From NCBI GenBank assembly GCA_963746275.1, contig CAVVAX010000011.1, forward strand, positions 104,661-168,660: a stretch of 64,000 nucleotides of DNA, given 5' to 3'. The DNA comes from JAEULH01 sp963746275. Its GTDB lineage: Bacteria > Pseudomonadota > Alphaproteobacteria > Rhodospirillales > Defluviicoccaceae. The notes beneath the pieces were generated by a model, which had not been told where the DNA came from, searched no databases, and saw nothing but the letters and a program-made list of their open reading frames with translations. Shown piece by piece: positions 19,268 through 26,690 of the stretch; the first letter of the stretch is position 1; each line of letters begins with the position of its first letter. The position numbers were made by a program, and so were the translations under genes.

Positions 19268-20206
19268 ATGCGCCGCGACATCACCTTCGAGAGCGACGGG
19301 CTTCAGCTGGCCGGCTGGTTGTTCCTGCCGGATGCGGCTGCAGACCAGGGGCCTTGGCCAGCGGTGGTCTTCGCCAACGCCTTCAGCGCGGTGAAGGAGA
19401 TTTACCTCACCAACTACGCCAACCGGTTCGCCGCGGCCGGCCTGGCGGTGCTTGCCTTCGACTACCGCAACTTCGGCGCCAGCGAGGGCGAACCGCGAGG
19501 CCAGCTCTTTCCACACCAGCAACTCGACGACCTGCGCAACGCGATAACGTGGCTGCGGCGACAGCCAGAAGTCGACCCCGAGCGGATCGGCGCTTGGGGA
19601 GTCTCACTCGGCGGCGGACACGTCATGTTCCTAGCCGCGTTTGACAGGCGCATCAAGGCCGTCGTCGCGATGATTCCGGCGATCAACCAGTGGGAAAACT
19701 TCGCGATGGCGATGCCGCCAGAAGCGTTCTTGGGCTTTCTCGGCTCCCTCACCCAGGACCGGGAAGCCCGGTACGGTACGGACCGGATCACGTATCTCCC
19801 GCTTGTTGCCCCGCCCGGACAGGGGGGCCTGATGCCTCAGGAGGCGTACGACTTCTACACCCGCGCGCAGCAAACAATCGCGCCGCGCTGGGAGAACCGG
19901 ATCACGACACGGTCGATGGAGACGTTCGCATCGTATAATCCGACCGGGCCGATCCACCTTCTGGCGCCGACGCCGCTGCTCATGATCGTTGCCGAGCAGG
20001 ATCAGATCATCCCTCCAGCGTTGACGCGCTCGGCCTTCGAACGCGCCGGTGAGCCCAAGCGACTCCTGTCACTGCCGTGCACGCACACGGCCGTCTACGA
20101 CACCGAGCCCTTTCTGAGCCAGGCCGCGGCGGCCGCCATCGACTGGTTCGGCGGCAGTTTGGCCCGCACGAATGCCTCGGCGAGATCTTCGCGGGGTGTT
20201 GCATGA
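19268..20206 (+). CDS. Alpha/beta hydrolase (dienelactone hydrolase-like)
   Basis: 312 residues. Nucleophile elbow GVSLGGGH (Ser near residue 114), acid Asp in IVAEQDQIIPP and His in LPCTHTAVYD complete a catalytic triad; the oxyanion region is NAFSAVKEIYLTNYA. The N-terminal strand pattern (ITFESDGLQLAGWLFLP) is that of DLH/YfhR-like hydrolases. It should cleave an ester, lactone or similar bond; the substrate is unknown. No signal peptide. It lies 33 bp after SnoaL protein 5 and about 70 bp before the second tautomerase. Confidence 0.88.
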   Translation: MRRDITFESDGLQLAGWLFLPDAAADQGPWPAVVFANAFSAVKEIYLTNYANRFAAAGLAVLAFDYRNFGASEGEPRGQLFPHQQLDDLRNAITWLRRQPEVDPERIGAWGVSLGGGHVMFLAAFDRRIKAVVAMIPAINQWENFAMAMPPEAFLGFLGSLTQDREARYGTDRITYLPLVAPPGQGGLMPQEAYDFYTRAQQTIAPRWENRITTRSMETFASYNPTGPIHLLAPTPLLMIVAEQDQIIPPALTRSAFERAGEPKRLLSLPCTHTAVYDTEPFLSQAAAAAIDWFGGSLARTNASARSSRGVA

Positions 20207-20274
20207 GTATTCATCTACCGCTCTGAATGTCGGCGGAGATCGACCTTCGCTGGCCGTACAGAAGGGATCCGAAC

Positions 20275-20589
20275 ATGCCAATCATCGAGATCAGGTTCAT
20301 CGAAGGCGTTGTGGCGACGGAACCAGAACAGAAGCGTCGGCTAATCGAGCGGCTCACCGAGGACTTCATCGAGATTTGCGGCGAAGTCACACGCCCGTTC
20401 GTGTACTGCATCATCAATGAGACGCCGGCGCTGCAATGGGGAATCTCCGGCGTGCCGATGCCCGACTTGGCCTACTTGACGGGCGAACGACGCCAAGCGG
20501 AGATCGGACGCGCCAACGAACTCATGGCCGAGATGGAGGCGCAGCAGGCACCGCAGCCGGCTCGGGACGCCGGACAGGGGGGCGGCTGA
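20275..20589 (+). CDS. Tautomerase-superfamily protein 2
   Basis: 104 residues. The start MPIIEIRF places the catalytic Pro second, which decides ATG 20275 over upstream in-frame starts. Similar in length and pattern to tautomerase 1 (TRPFVYCIINETP...QWGISGVP), with a Gln/Ala-rich tail. A duplicate of the first tautomerase is the simplest explanation; the two may act on consecutive intermediates or form a hetero-oligomer, as some 4-OT homologues do. Confidence 0.87.
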   Translation: MPIIEIRFIEGVVATEPEQKRRLIERLTEDFIEICGEVTRPFVYCIINETPALQWGISGVPMPDLAYLTGERRQAEIGRANELMAEMEAQQAPQPARDAGQGGG

Positions 20590-20646
20590 TGGCTCATTAT
20601 CGCCAGCTCTCCGTGCGGGTATCCACGTCCGGGCGGGAGCAGGATC

Positions 20647-21087
20647 ATGTCGTCTCCTGAGGAGAATATAGCGGTCATCCGCCGCTGGCTGGACGAGGGC
20701 TGGAGCAACGGCAACCTCGCCTTGGCCGACGAGGTCATTGACGCCGGGTTCGTCGTTCATGGTGCCGGTGGGCAAGTCGTCCAGTCGGGGCCGGAGGGTG
20801 TCAAGCAACTCGTCGCTGCGTGGCGCGCCGCATTCGCCGACGGCCGGATGAGCGTCGAGGACATCTTTGCGGAAGGCGACAAGGTCGTCATCCGGATGCG
20901 CTGGACCGGCACGCACACGGGAGAGTTCAACGGCCGCGCCGCCACCGGCCGACCCGTGTCGGTGACTTCGATCGGCATCGACAGGGTCGTCGACGGAAAA
21001 ATCGTAGAAGGGTGGGGAGAACTCGACATGCTGGGCTTATACCAGCAAATCGGCGCCATCACTCTTCCAGCACAAGCACAAGCCTGA
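20647..21087 (+). CDS. SnoaL-like polyketide-cyclase-type protein 6
   Basis: 146 residues, clean frame. Closest in style to the ester-cyclase/SnoaL group: ENIAVIRRWLDEGWSNGNLALADEVID, then GPEGVKQLVAAWRAAFADGRMSVED, WTGTHTGEFNGRAATGRPVSV and IVEGWGELDMLGLYQQIG. The G-x-A-A-T-G-R-P segment and final GLYQQ(I/V)G are nearly repeated in the next gene, so these two are tandem paralogues. Members cyclise or isomerise small molecules, or simply bind them. Confidence 0.88.
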   Translation: MSSPEENIAVIRRWLDEGWSNGNLALADEVIDAGFVVHGAGGQVVQSGPEGVKQLVAAWRAAFADGRMSVEDIFAEGDKVVIRMRWTGTHTGEFNGRAATGRPVSVTSIGIDRVVDGKIVEGWGELDMLGLYQQIGAITLPAQAQA

Positions 21088-21131
21088 ATAGAACTGCCGG
21101 AAGAACGGTATGAGCAGGCGAGGAGGACGGC

Positions 21132-21548
21132 ATGGCGATTGAAGAAAACAAGGCGCTAATGACGCGCTTCATCGAGGAAGTATGGAACAACGGCAACCTG
21201 GATGTCGCGGACGAGATCTTCGCTCCGCAGGCGACGACGCCGGGTATCCCGCTCCCGCCCGGGCCTGAGGGGGCGAAGGTCATCGCCCGAACCTTCAGGT
21301 CGGCCTTCCCCGACTTTCATATCACAATCGAGGATCTGGTCGGGGATGGCGAGAGGGTGGCCGCGCGCTTCACCCAGACCGGCACCCACCAAGGCGTGTT
21401 CATGGGCGCCGCGCCGACCGGCAGGCCGATCCGGGTCACGGAGATCGCCGTCATTCGCGTGATCGACGGAAAGGTGATGGAAAGCTGGTACGAGACCGAC
21501 ACGATGACGCTCTACCAGCAGGTCGGTCTCATCCCGCAGCAGGTGTGA
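21132..21548 (+). CDS. SnoaL-like polyketide-cyclase-type protein 7
   Basis: 138 residues, clean frame after a strong SD (GAGGAGG). Shares with protein 6 the layout VWNNGNLDVADEIFA, PGPEGAKVIARTFRSAFPD, QTGTHQGVFMGAAPTGRPI and MTLYQQVGLI. It is the last SnoaL gene before the alpha-amylase. The clean paralogy of 6 and 7 shows a recent tandem duplication compared with the more divergent SnoaL proteins 1-5. Confidence 0.88.
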   Translation: MAIEENKALMTRFIEEVWNNGNLDVADEIFAPQATTPGIPLPPGPEGAKVIARTFRSAFPDFHITIEDLVGDGERVAARFTQTGTHQGVFMGAAPTGRPIRVTEIAVIRVIDGKVMESWYETDTMTLYQQVGLIPQQV

Positions 21549-21688
21549 TCTTCGTACACCCTGAACCCTCTCGCCGGAGCACGGGGTTCTGACTGCGGCG
21601 CAATCTCGCGCCCGTGAACCGGGCCCACTTCACCGGCATCGTCCGCCGGATCTCGGACTGGGGACGCGGCCACACGAGGAGCGCGGCG

Positions 21689-23116
21689 ATGACCAACCCG
21701 ACCATGATCCAGTACTTCCACTGGGACTATCCAGCGGACGGGCGGCTGTGGGACGAGGTCGCTCGCGACGCGCAGGCCCTCGCCCGCGCCGGCATCACTG
21801 CGCTGTGGCTGCCGCCGCCGAACAAGGCGCAAGGCGGCGCCAGCGACGTCGGCTACGGCTGCTACGACCTGTTCGATCTCGGCGAGTTCGATCAGAAGGG
21901 GACGGTGCGGACCAAATACGGCACCCTCGAGCAGCTCCGCGCCGCCCGCCAGGCCGCCCGCGACGCCGGCCTCGCCATCTACCTCGACACCGTCCTCAAC
22001 CACAAGGGCGGCGCCGACTTCACTGAAACCGTGCTGGGCACACCGGTCTCGCATGAGAACCGCAACATCGAGATCGGCCCGCCGCGCGACATCGACGCCT
22101 GGACGATGTTCACCTTTCCCGGCCGCGGCGAGACCTACTCGCGTTTCCAGTGGCGCTGGCAGCACTTCGATGCCGTCGACTACGACCAGCGCACCGGCGA
22201 CCGATCGATCTTCCGCCTGAGCGACAAGTCCTTCGAGACGCCGGTCGATCCGGAGCGCGGCAACTTCGACTACCTCTTGTTCTGCGACCTTGACATGAAC
22301 GTGGAGGGCGTTCGCAGCGAGCTGCACGCCTGGGGCGAGTGGATCATGTCGATGCTCGATTTCGACGGTTTCCGCTTCGACGCCGCCAGGCACATCCGCT
22401 TTCCGTTCTTCAGCGAGTGGCTGGATCGCATCCGCGCGCTGCGGCCGGACCGCCAGCTCTTTGCCGTCGGCGAGTACTTCACCGGCGACGTCGCGACGCT
22501 CCGCTGGTTCATCGAGCAGACCGGCCGGCGGATGACGCTGTTCGACTTCCCGCTGCACTTCAACATGCGCTCGGCCTCGCGGGCCGGGGGCGGCTTCGAC
22601 ATGCGCAGGATCTTCGACGGCACGCTGGTGGCGCAGGATCCGGAGATGGCGGTCACCTTCGTCGACAACCACGACACCTTCCACGTCGGCGGCGGCGAGC
22701 CGGTCGGAGAGGCGTTCCTGGCGCAGGCGTATGCCATCATCCTGCTTCGCGCTGCCGGCTACCCCTGTCTGTTCTACCCCGACTACCGGGCCAACGACGC
22801 CCGTGCGCCGCTGCAACCGCTGCTGGACACGCTGGTGGCGGCCCGGCGCGACTTCGCCTATGGCCCGCAGACGGACTATATCGACGACCCGGACGTGATC
22901 GGCTGGACGCGGCAGGGGGACGCGGAGCATCCGCGGGCCATGGCCGTCGTGCTCACGGACGGGCTGCCTGGGGTCAAGCGCATGGCTACCGGCCGGCCGA
23001 ACCGCACCTTCCTCGACGTCACCGGCGCGAGCCCGGGCAGCGTTATCACCGGGGAGGACGCCGCCGGCGACTTTTCCTGCCCCGCCGGCTCGCTTTCGGT
23101 CTGGGTCGAGCAGTAG
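21689..23116 (+). CDS. GH13 alpha-amylase
   Basis: 475 residues with all GH13 motifs: LDTVLNHKGG, FDGFRFDAARH (nucleophile Asp about 230), LFAVGEYFTGD (acid/base Glu about 260) and FVDNHDTFH (third Asp about 327), plus a short C-terminal beta domain. The order and the WLPPPNKAQGG start resemble the liquefying alpha-amylase subfamily. No signal peptide is seen from ATG 21689, suggesting a cytoplasmic enzyme acting on storage glucan rather than external starch; upstream in-frame sequence does not look like a leader either. It closes the second half of the cluster. Confidence 0.93.
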   Translation: MTNPTMIQYFHWDYPADGRLWDEVARDAQALARAGITALWLPPPNKAQGGASDVGYGCYDLFDLGEFDQKGTVRTKYGTLEQLRAARQAARDAGLAIYLDTVLNHKGGADFTETVLGTPVSHENRNIEIGPPRDIDAWTMFTFPGRGETYSRFQWRWQHFDAVDYDQRTGDRSIFRLSDKSFETPVDPERGNFDYLLFCDLDMNVEGVRSELHAWGEWIMSMLDFDGFRFDAARHIRFPFFSEWLDRIRALRPDRQLFAVGEYFTGDVATLRWFIEQTGRRMTLFDFPLHFNMRSASRAGGGFDMRRIFDGTLVAQDPEMAVTFVDNHDTFHVGGGEPVGEAFLAQAYAIILLRAAGYPCLFYPDYRANDARAPLQPLLDTLVAARRDFAYGPQTDYIDDPDVIGWTRQGDAEHPRAMAVVLTDGLPGVKRMATGRPNRTFLDVTGASPGSVITGEDAAGDFSCPAGSLSVWVEQ

Positions 23117-23176
23117 CTCAGCTCGCTAGCGGGCGATCCGCCGCCATCGGAGGCAGGCGGGACGCAACCCTTGGCC

Positions 23177-23204
23177 TTGGCAGGGCGCTGCCCTGGTGTA
23201 TGAT
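23177..23204 (+). promoter_or_regulatory. Sigma70-like promoter of guaB
   Basis: TTGGCA - 16 bp - TATGAT, each hexamer 5 of 6 to consensus, ending 29 bp before the guaB ATG. It shows guaB is transcribed apart from the upstream cluster. Confidence 0.6.
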
Positions 23205-23233
23205 CCGCCGCCTACCGGTGATCGCGAGGTGGC

Positions 23234-24709
23234 ATGCAGATCCAAGAGGCACTGGCATTCGACGACGTCCTGCTGGTGCCCGCCCGGTCCAGCATCGTCC
23301 CGGCCGAGGCCGAGACCCGCACCCGCCTCACCCGCACCGTCGAGCTGCGCATTCCGATCATTTCCGCCGCCATGGACACGGTCACGGAGAGCGCTCTCGC
23401 CATCGCCATGGCCGAGGCCGGCGGCATCGGCGTCATCCACAAGAACATGGAGCCTCAGGCGCAGGCGGGCGAGGTGCGCCGGGTCAAGAAGTACGAATCG
23501 GGCATGGTCGTAAACCCGATGACGATCGAGCCCGGCGCGACCCTCGCCGATGCCCTGGCGCTGATGCGCGATCATCATTTCTCCGGCCTGCCGGTGGTGG
23601 AGAACGGCGGCGGCCGGCTGCTCGGCATCCTCACCCATCGCGACGTCCGCTTCGCCACCGACATGCGCCAGCCGGTCGGAGAGCTCATGACCCGCGACCT
23701 GCCGGAGAAGCCGCTGGTCACGGTGCGCGAGACCGTCGGCCGCGAGGAGGCGAAGCGGCTGCTGCATAAGCACCGCATCGAGAAGCTCCTCGTGATCGAC
23801 GACGACTACCGCTGCATCGGCCTGATCACGGTGAAGGACATCGACAAGGCCGAGCGCTTCCCCAGCGCCTGCAAGGACGAGCGCGGCCGGCTGCGGGTCG
23901 CGGCGGCCACCGGCGTCGGCGATGCCGGCGTCGCCCGCGCGGAGATGCTGCTCGACGCCGACGTCGACGTGATCGTCGTCGACACCGCCCACGGCCACTC
24001 GGAAGGGGTTCTCGAGGCCGTCGAGCGGATCAAGAAGCTCAGCAACTATGCCCAGGTGATCGCCGGCAACATCGCCACCGCGGACGCCGCCCGGGCGCTG
24101 ATCGATGTTGGCGCCGACGCGATCAAGGTGGGCATCGGCCCCGGCTCCATTTGCACCACCCGGGTCGTCGCCGGCGTCGGCGTTCCCCAGTTCACCGCGA
24201 TTATCGATGTGTCGGAGGTGTGCCGCTCCGAGCAGGTGCCGCTGATCGCCGACGGCGGCATCCGCTACTCGGGCGATCTGGCCAAGGCCATCGCCGCCGG
24301 CGCCGACGTCGCCATGATCGGCTCGCTGTTTGCCGGGACCGACGAGAGCCCTGGCGAGGTGTTCCTGTTCCAGGGCCGCTCCTACAAAGCCTATCGCGGC
24401 ATGGGCTCAATCGGCGCCATGGCCCGCGGTTCGGCGGACCGCTACTTCCAGGCGGAGGTCAACGACGCGCTGAAGATGGTGCCGGAGGGGATCGAGGGCC
24501 GGGTGCCCTACAAGGGGCCGCTCGCCACCGTCATCCACCAGCTCGTCGGCGGGCTGAAGGCGGCCATGGGCTATACCGGCAACCGGACTATCGGCGAGAT
24601 GCAGCGCAACTGCACCTTCCGCCGGACGACGCTGGCGGGCGTCGGCGAGAGCCACGTCCACGACGTGACCATCACCCGCGAGGCGCCCAACTACCGCACG
24701 CGGGATTGA
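23234..24709 (+). CDS. guaB: Inosine-5'-monophosphate dehydrogenase
   Basis: 491 residues. Oxidises IMP to XMP with NAD, the committed step to GMP, in the cytosol. The N-terminal barrel start ALAFDDVLLVPA is followed by two CBS domains (about 95-210) and the catalytic loop GPGSICTTR with the nucleophile Cys near residue 306; the flap region MGSIGAM and the dinucleotide-site GGIRYSGD are present. Complete and in one frame. It has its own promoter and no operon partner; guaA is not in the window. Confidence 0.97.
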   Translation: MQIQEALAFDDVLLVPARSSIVPAEAETRTRLTRTVELRIPIISAAMDTVTESALAIAMAEAGGIGVIHKNMEPQAQAGEVRRVKKYESGMVVNPMTIEPGATLADALALMRDHHFSGLPVVENGGGRLLGILTHRDVRFATDMRQPVGELMTRDLPEKPLVTVRETVGREEAKRLLHKHRIEKLLVIDDDYRCIGLITVKDIDKAERFPSACKDERGRLRVAAATGVGDAGVARAEMLLDADVDVIVVDTAHGHSEGVLEAVERIKKLSNYAQVIAGNIATADAARALIDVGADAIKVGIGPGSICTTRVVAGVGVPQFTAIIDVSEVCRSEQVPLIADGGIRYSGDLAKAIAAGADVAMIGSLFAGTDESPGEVFLFQGRSYKAYRGMGSIGAMARGSADRYFQAEVNDALKMVPEGIEGRVPYKGPLATVIHQLVGGLKAAMGYTGNRTIGEMQRNCTFRRTTLAGVGESHVHDVTITREAPNYRTRD

Positions 24710-25348
24710 CGACTCAGAATTTGTTGGTTCATTATCTGTTGGTTCATTGCGGGAAGGCGTCGCCGACGCGGCCGCAGGGCGGATCGAGGCGAAGCCGGAC
24801 CCCGCCGTCCCTCGCAAATCCGCCCGCAGCCATCCCGCCAACCTCTCTACCTGGCAGGCCGCTACGCGGCTCGGGATGCTGGGTGGACGGCCCCCTGACG
24901 GCATTGGTGTGCCAGACCTGGGGAACGCGGCAGCGTTGTCCACAGGTGTAGCCTTAGGCCGTCGCGACCTTCGGCCTCCGGTAGGGCTCCCCGGAACAGG
25001 CGCAACAGCCTCAACAAAAACCACGACCACCCTTATCTGCTGAAACCGGAACAAACCACCCCATGATCGGCAAGGAGCCAAACGCAGCGACGGCAAAACG
25101 GTCAGGACCTGGGCTGGGACACTCCGTTACGTCATTGCGCAACGCAAAGCGCGCCGCGATGCTTGGAGACCCAGCCCGCGAAACCCCTCGTGGCCAGCGG
25201 TCAGCGAACCGCATCAACAGGCCAGATACATGACCGCTCCAGACCCGACCGCCGAAGCCGCTCGAAAACCCTTGCCAACACGGGGCCGTTCATACATGGA
25301 GGCGATGCATACCGCTCGCCTTACCTCCTTGTCCGCGTGAGCATCAAA
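24710..25348. other. Gene-poor stretch between guaB and the SET-domain gene
   Basis: About 640 bp without a convincing gene. It starts with two copies of TGTTGGTTCATT 15 bp apart (24722-24733 and 24737-24748). Open frames exist (for example 24747-25043, +), but their products are Thr/Pro/Ala-rich and resemble nothing I recognise. Around 25130, cgtcattgcg...gatgcttggag looks like a degenerate half of the REP-like family 1. Decayed mobile or repeat material is possible but not shown. Confidence 0.4.
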
Positions 25349-25933
25349 ATGATCCATCCAGCAGCAGAACTGCGTTTCGTGAACTCCAAGATCGGCTACG
25401 GCGTCTTTGCACGCGAGCCGATCTTAAAGGGAACCGTCGTGTGGGTCCTGTGTCAGCTGGACATGATCTTCACGCGTGCCGAGGCAGCCGCCTTTCCCCC
25501 GCCGTATCAGCCGATCCTGGAGCGTTTCGCCTACACAGACGCCCAAAACCAGCTCATTCTCTGTTGGGACCACGGCCGGTATGTAAACCACAGCTGCGAC
25601 CCGGTCATGGTGGACGTTGGCAACACCTTCGAGATCGCCGTTCGCGACATCGCCGTGGGTGAGGAACTAACCTGCGAGTATGCGACGCTCAATCTTTCCG
25701 AGCCCATGGAGTGCCGCTGCGGCGCCCCGGGCTGTCGCCGGCGGATTGGGAGCACGGACCTGTCCACCTTATGGCGCGACCTTGACCGCCGGGTGGAGGC
25801 GGCGTTGCCCCACGCCCGCGGCGTGCGACAACCGTTGCTGCCCTACACCAAGGACGCGGAGCAGTTCTGGGCCTGGGTCGACGGGAGAGAGCCACCCCCC
25901 AGCTGTCGGACCTTCTTGGCCTCGGCCGGCTGA
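25349..25933 (+). CDS. SET-domain protein (lysine methyltransferase-like)
   Basis: 194 residues with the order of motifs of a SET domain: KIGYGVFAREPILKGTVV (N-terminal SAM-site strand), RYVNHSCDP (the NHSC pseudoknot motif), GEELTCEYATL (the second pseudoknot strand with the catalytic-site Tyr) and a post-SET-like cysteine cluster CRCGAPGCRR. Homologues methylate protein lysines with S-adenosylmethionine. Bacterial targets are poorly known. ATG 25349 and GTG 25337 are both possible starts; longer in-frame extension has no SET similarity. It stands alone between guaB and a non-coding stretch, with no histone-like gene nearby. Confidence 0.85.
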   Translation: MIHPAAELRFVNSKIGYGVFAREPILKGTVVWVLCQLDMIFTRAEAAAFPPPYQPILERFAYTDAQNQLILCWDHGRYVNHSCDPVMVDVGNTFEIAVRDIAVGEELTCEYATLNLSEPMECRCGAPGCRRRIGSTDLSTLWRDLDRRVEAALPHARGVRQPLLPYTKDAEQFWAWVDGREPPPSCRTFLASAG

Positions 25934-26172
25934 CCGCCGGGCGCATCGGCGCGCTGTCCATGGGCGGCCTCCTGGCGGCCGGCGCGCGGCGAGGGCAAGG
26001 GAACGAGGGACGAGTCCTTAATCGCGGCAAGTGAACCCAGAGCCGCTTACAACAGCGCTAAGCTCGATGTCGCGCGGTGCACGCTCGCGCTCCTCGGGAA
26101 GGCCATTGCTGCATATTGAAGATCGCGGCCCGTTCTGGCGGCGGTAGCGAAGCGGGACGCGGTTGGGCAGAT
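25934..26172. other. Intergenic region after the SET-domain gene
   Basis: About 240 bp separating the SET-domain gene (+) from a small convergent reading frame (-). No conserved frame, repeat or clear terminator hairpin was seen. Confidence 0.3.
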
Positions 26173-26331
26173 CTAGGCGGCGGCGCGGCTCTCGTCGCGG
26201 GCGACGCGCTCCAGTTCGCCAAGCTCCGTGTCGCTCAGTTCGCCGAGGCGGCGGACCGACTCGGCCCATCGCTCTACACTCGGCCAATCATGGCGACAGA
26301 TAATTTGGTTCAATTCCTCCAGCTCGGTCAT
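26173..26331 (-). CDS. Small hypothetical protein, 52 residues
   Basis: Short frame starting MTELEELNQIICRHDW and ending DESRAAA, highly charged and predicted helical (RLGELSDTELGELERVARDE). A strong SD (GGAGGG) sits 4 bases before the ATG, which is the main reason to believe it. No family recognised. It is convergent with the SET-domain gene and about 360 bp downstream of the adenylate cyclase. Could be a small regulatory or toxin/antitoxin-like protein; no partner frame was found. Confidence 0.5.
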   Translation of the reverse strand: MTELEELNQIICRHDWPSVERWAESVRRLGELSDTELGELERVARDESRAAA

Positions 26332-26690
26332 GCGACCCTCCGTGCAACGGCAGCGAGGGATCCCTTCGGCGGCGGCTACTCTTGAAGCCGCAGGGACCCG
26401 TTGTAGCGAACGCTCGTCCTACTCCACGACCAGCCGTCCTGTAGACGGCTTCACTTCAACAAACCTTGCTTCAATCTCTGCTGTGTACTACGGCAGGACT
26501 GAGTTGCTGGATCCAACGCCTCTGCTGCACTTACTTACAGTTTTGTCGGCTTCTAAATCGTTGTCAAGGGATAAGAAGGCGCTGGACACAAGATGTCGAC
26601 CGAGGAGCTGGCACCGGTTCTAAATGTAGCTCTAGAGCGTGTATCGGCGCGAGAGAGTCGCATTTAGGTCGCACTTCCGCGGCCTCCGAG
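26332..26690. other. Intergenic region, relatively AT-rich
   Basis: About 360 bp beyond the cyclase stop. The part 26390-26640 has visibly lower GC than its neighbours and no plausible codon pattern on either strand. It could carry the promoter of the small frame at 26331 or be old inserted DNA. I see no tRNA, hairpin terminator or repeat in it. Confidence 0.3.

Noticed and set aside
24747..25043. 98-codon plus-strand frame between guaB and the SET gene
   Set aside because: Low-information Pro/Thr/Ala composition, no SD, no family resemblance.
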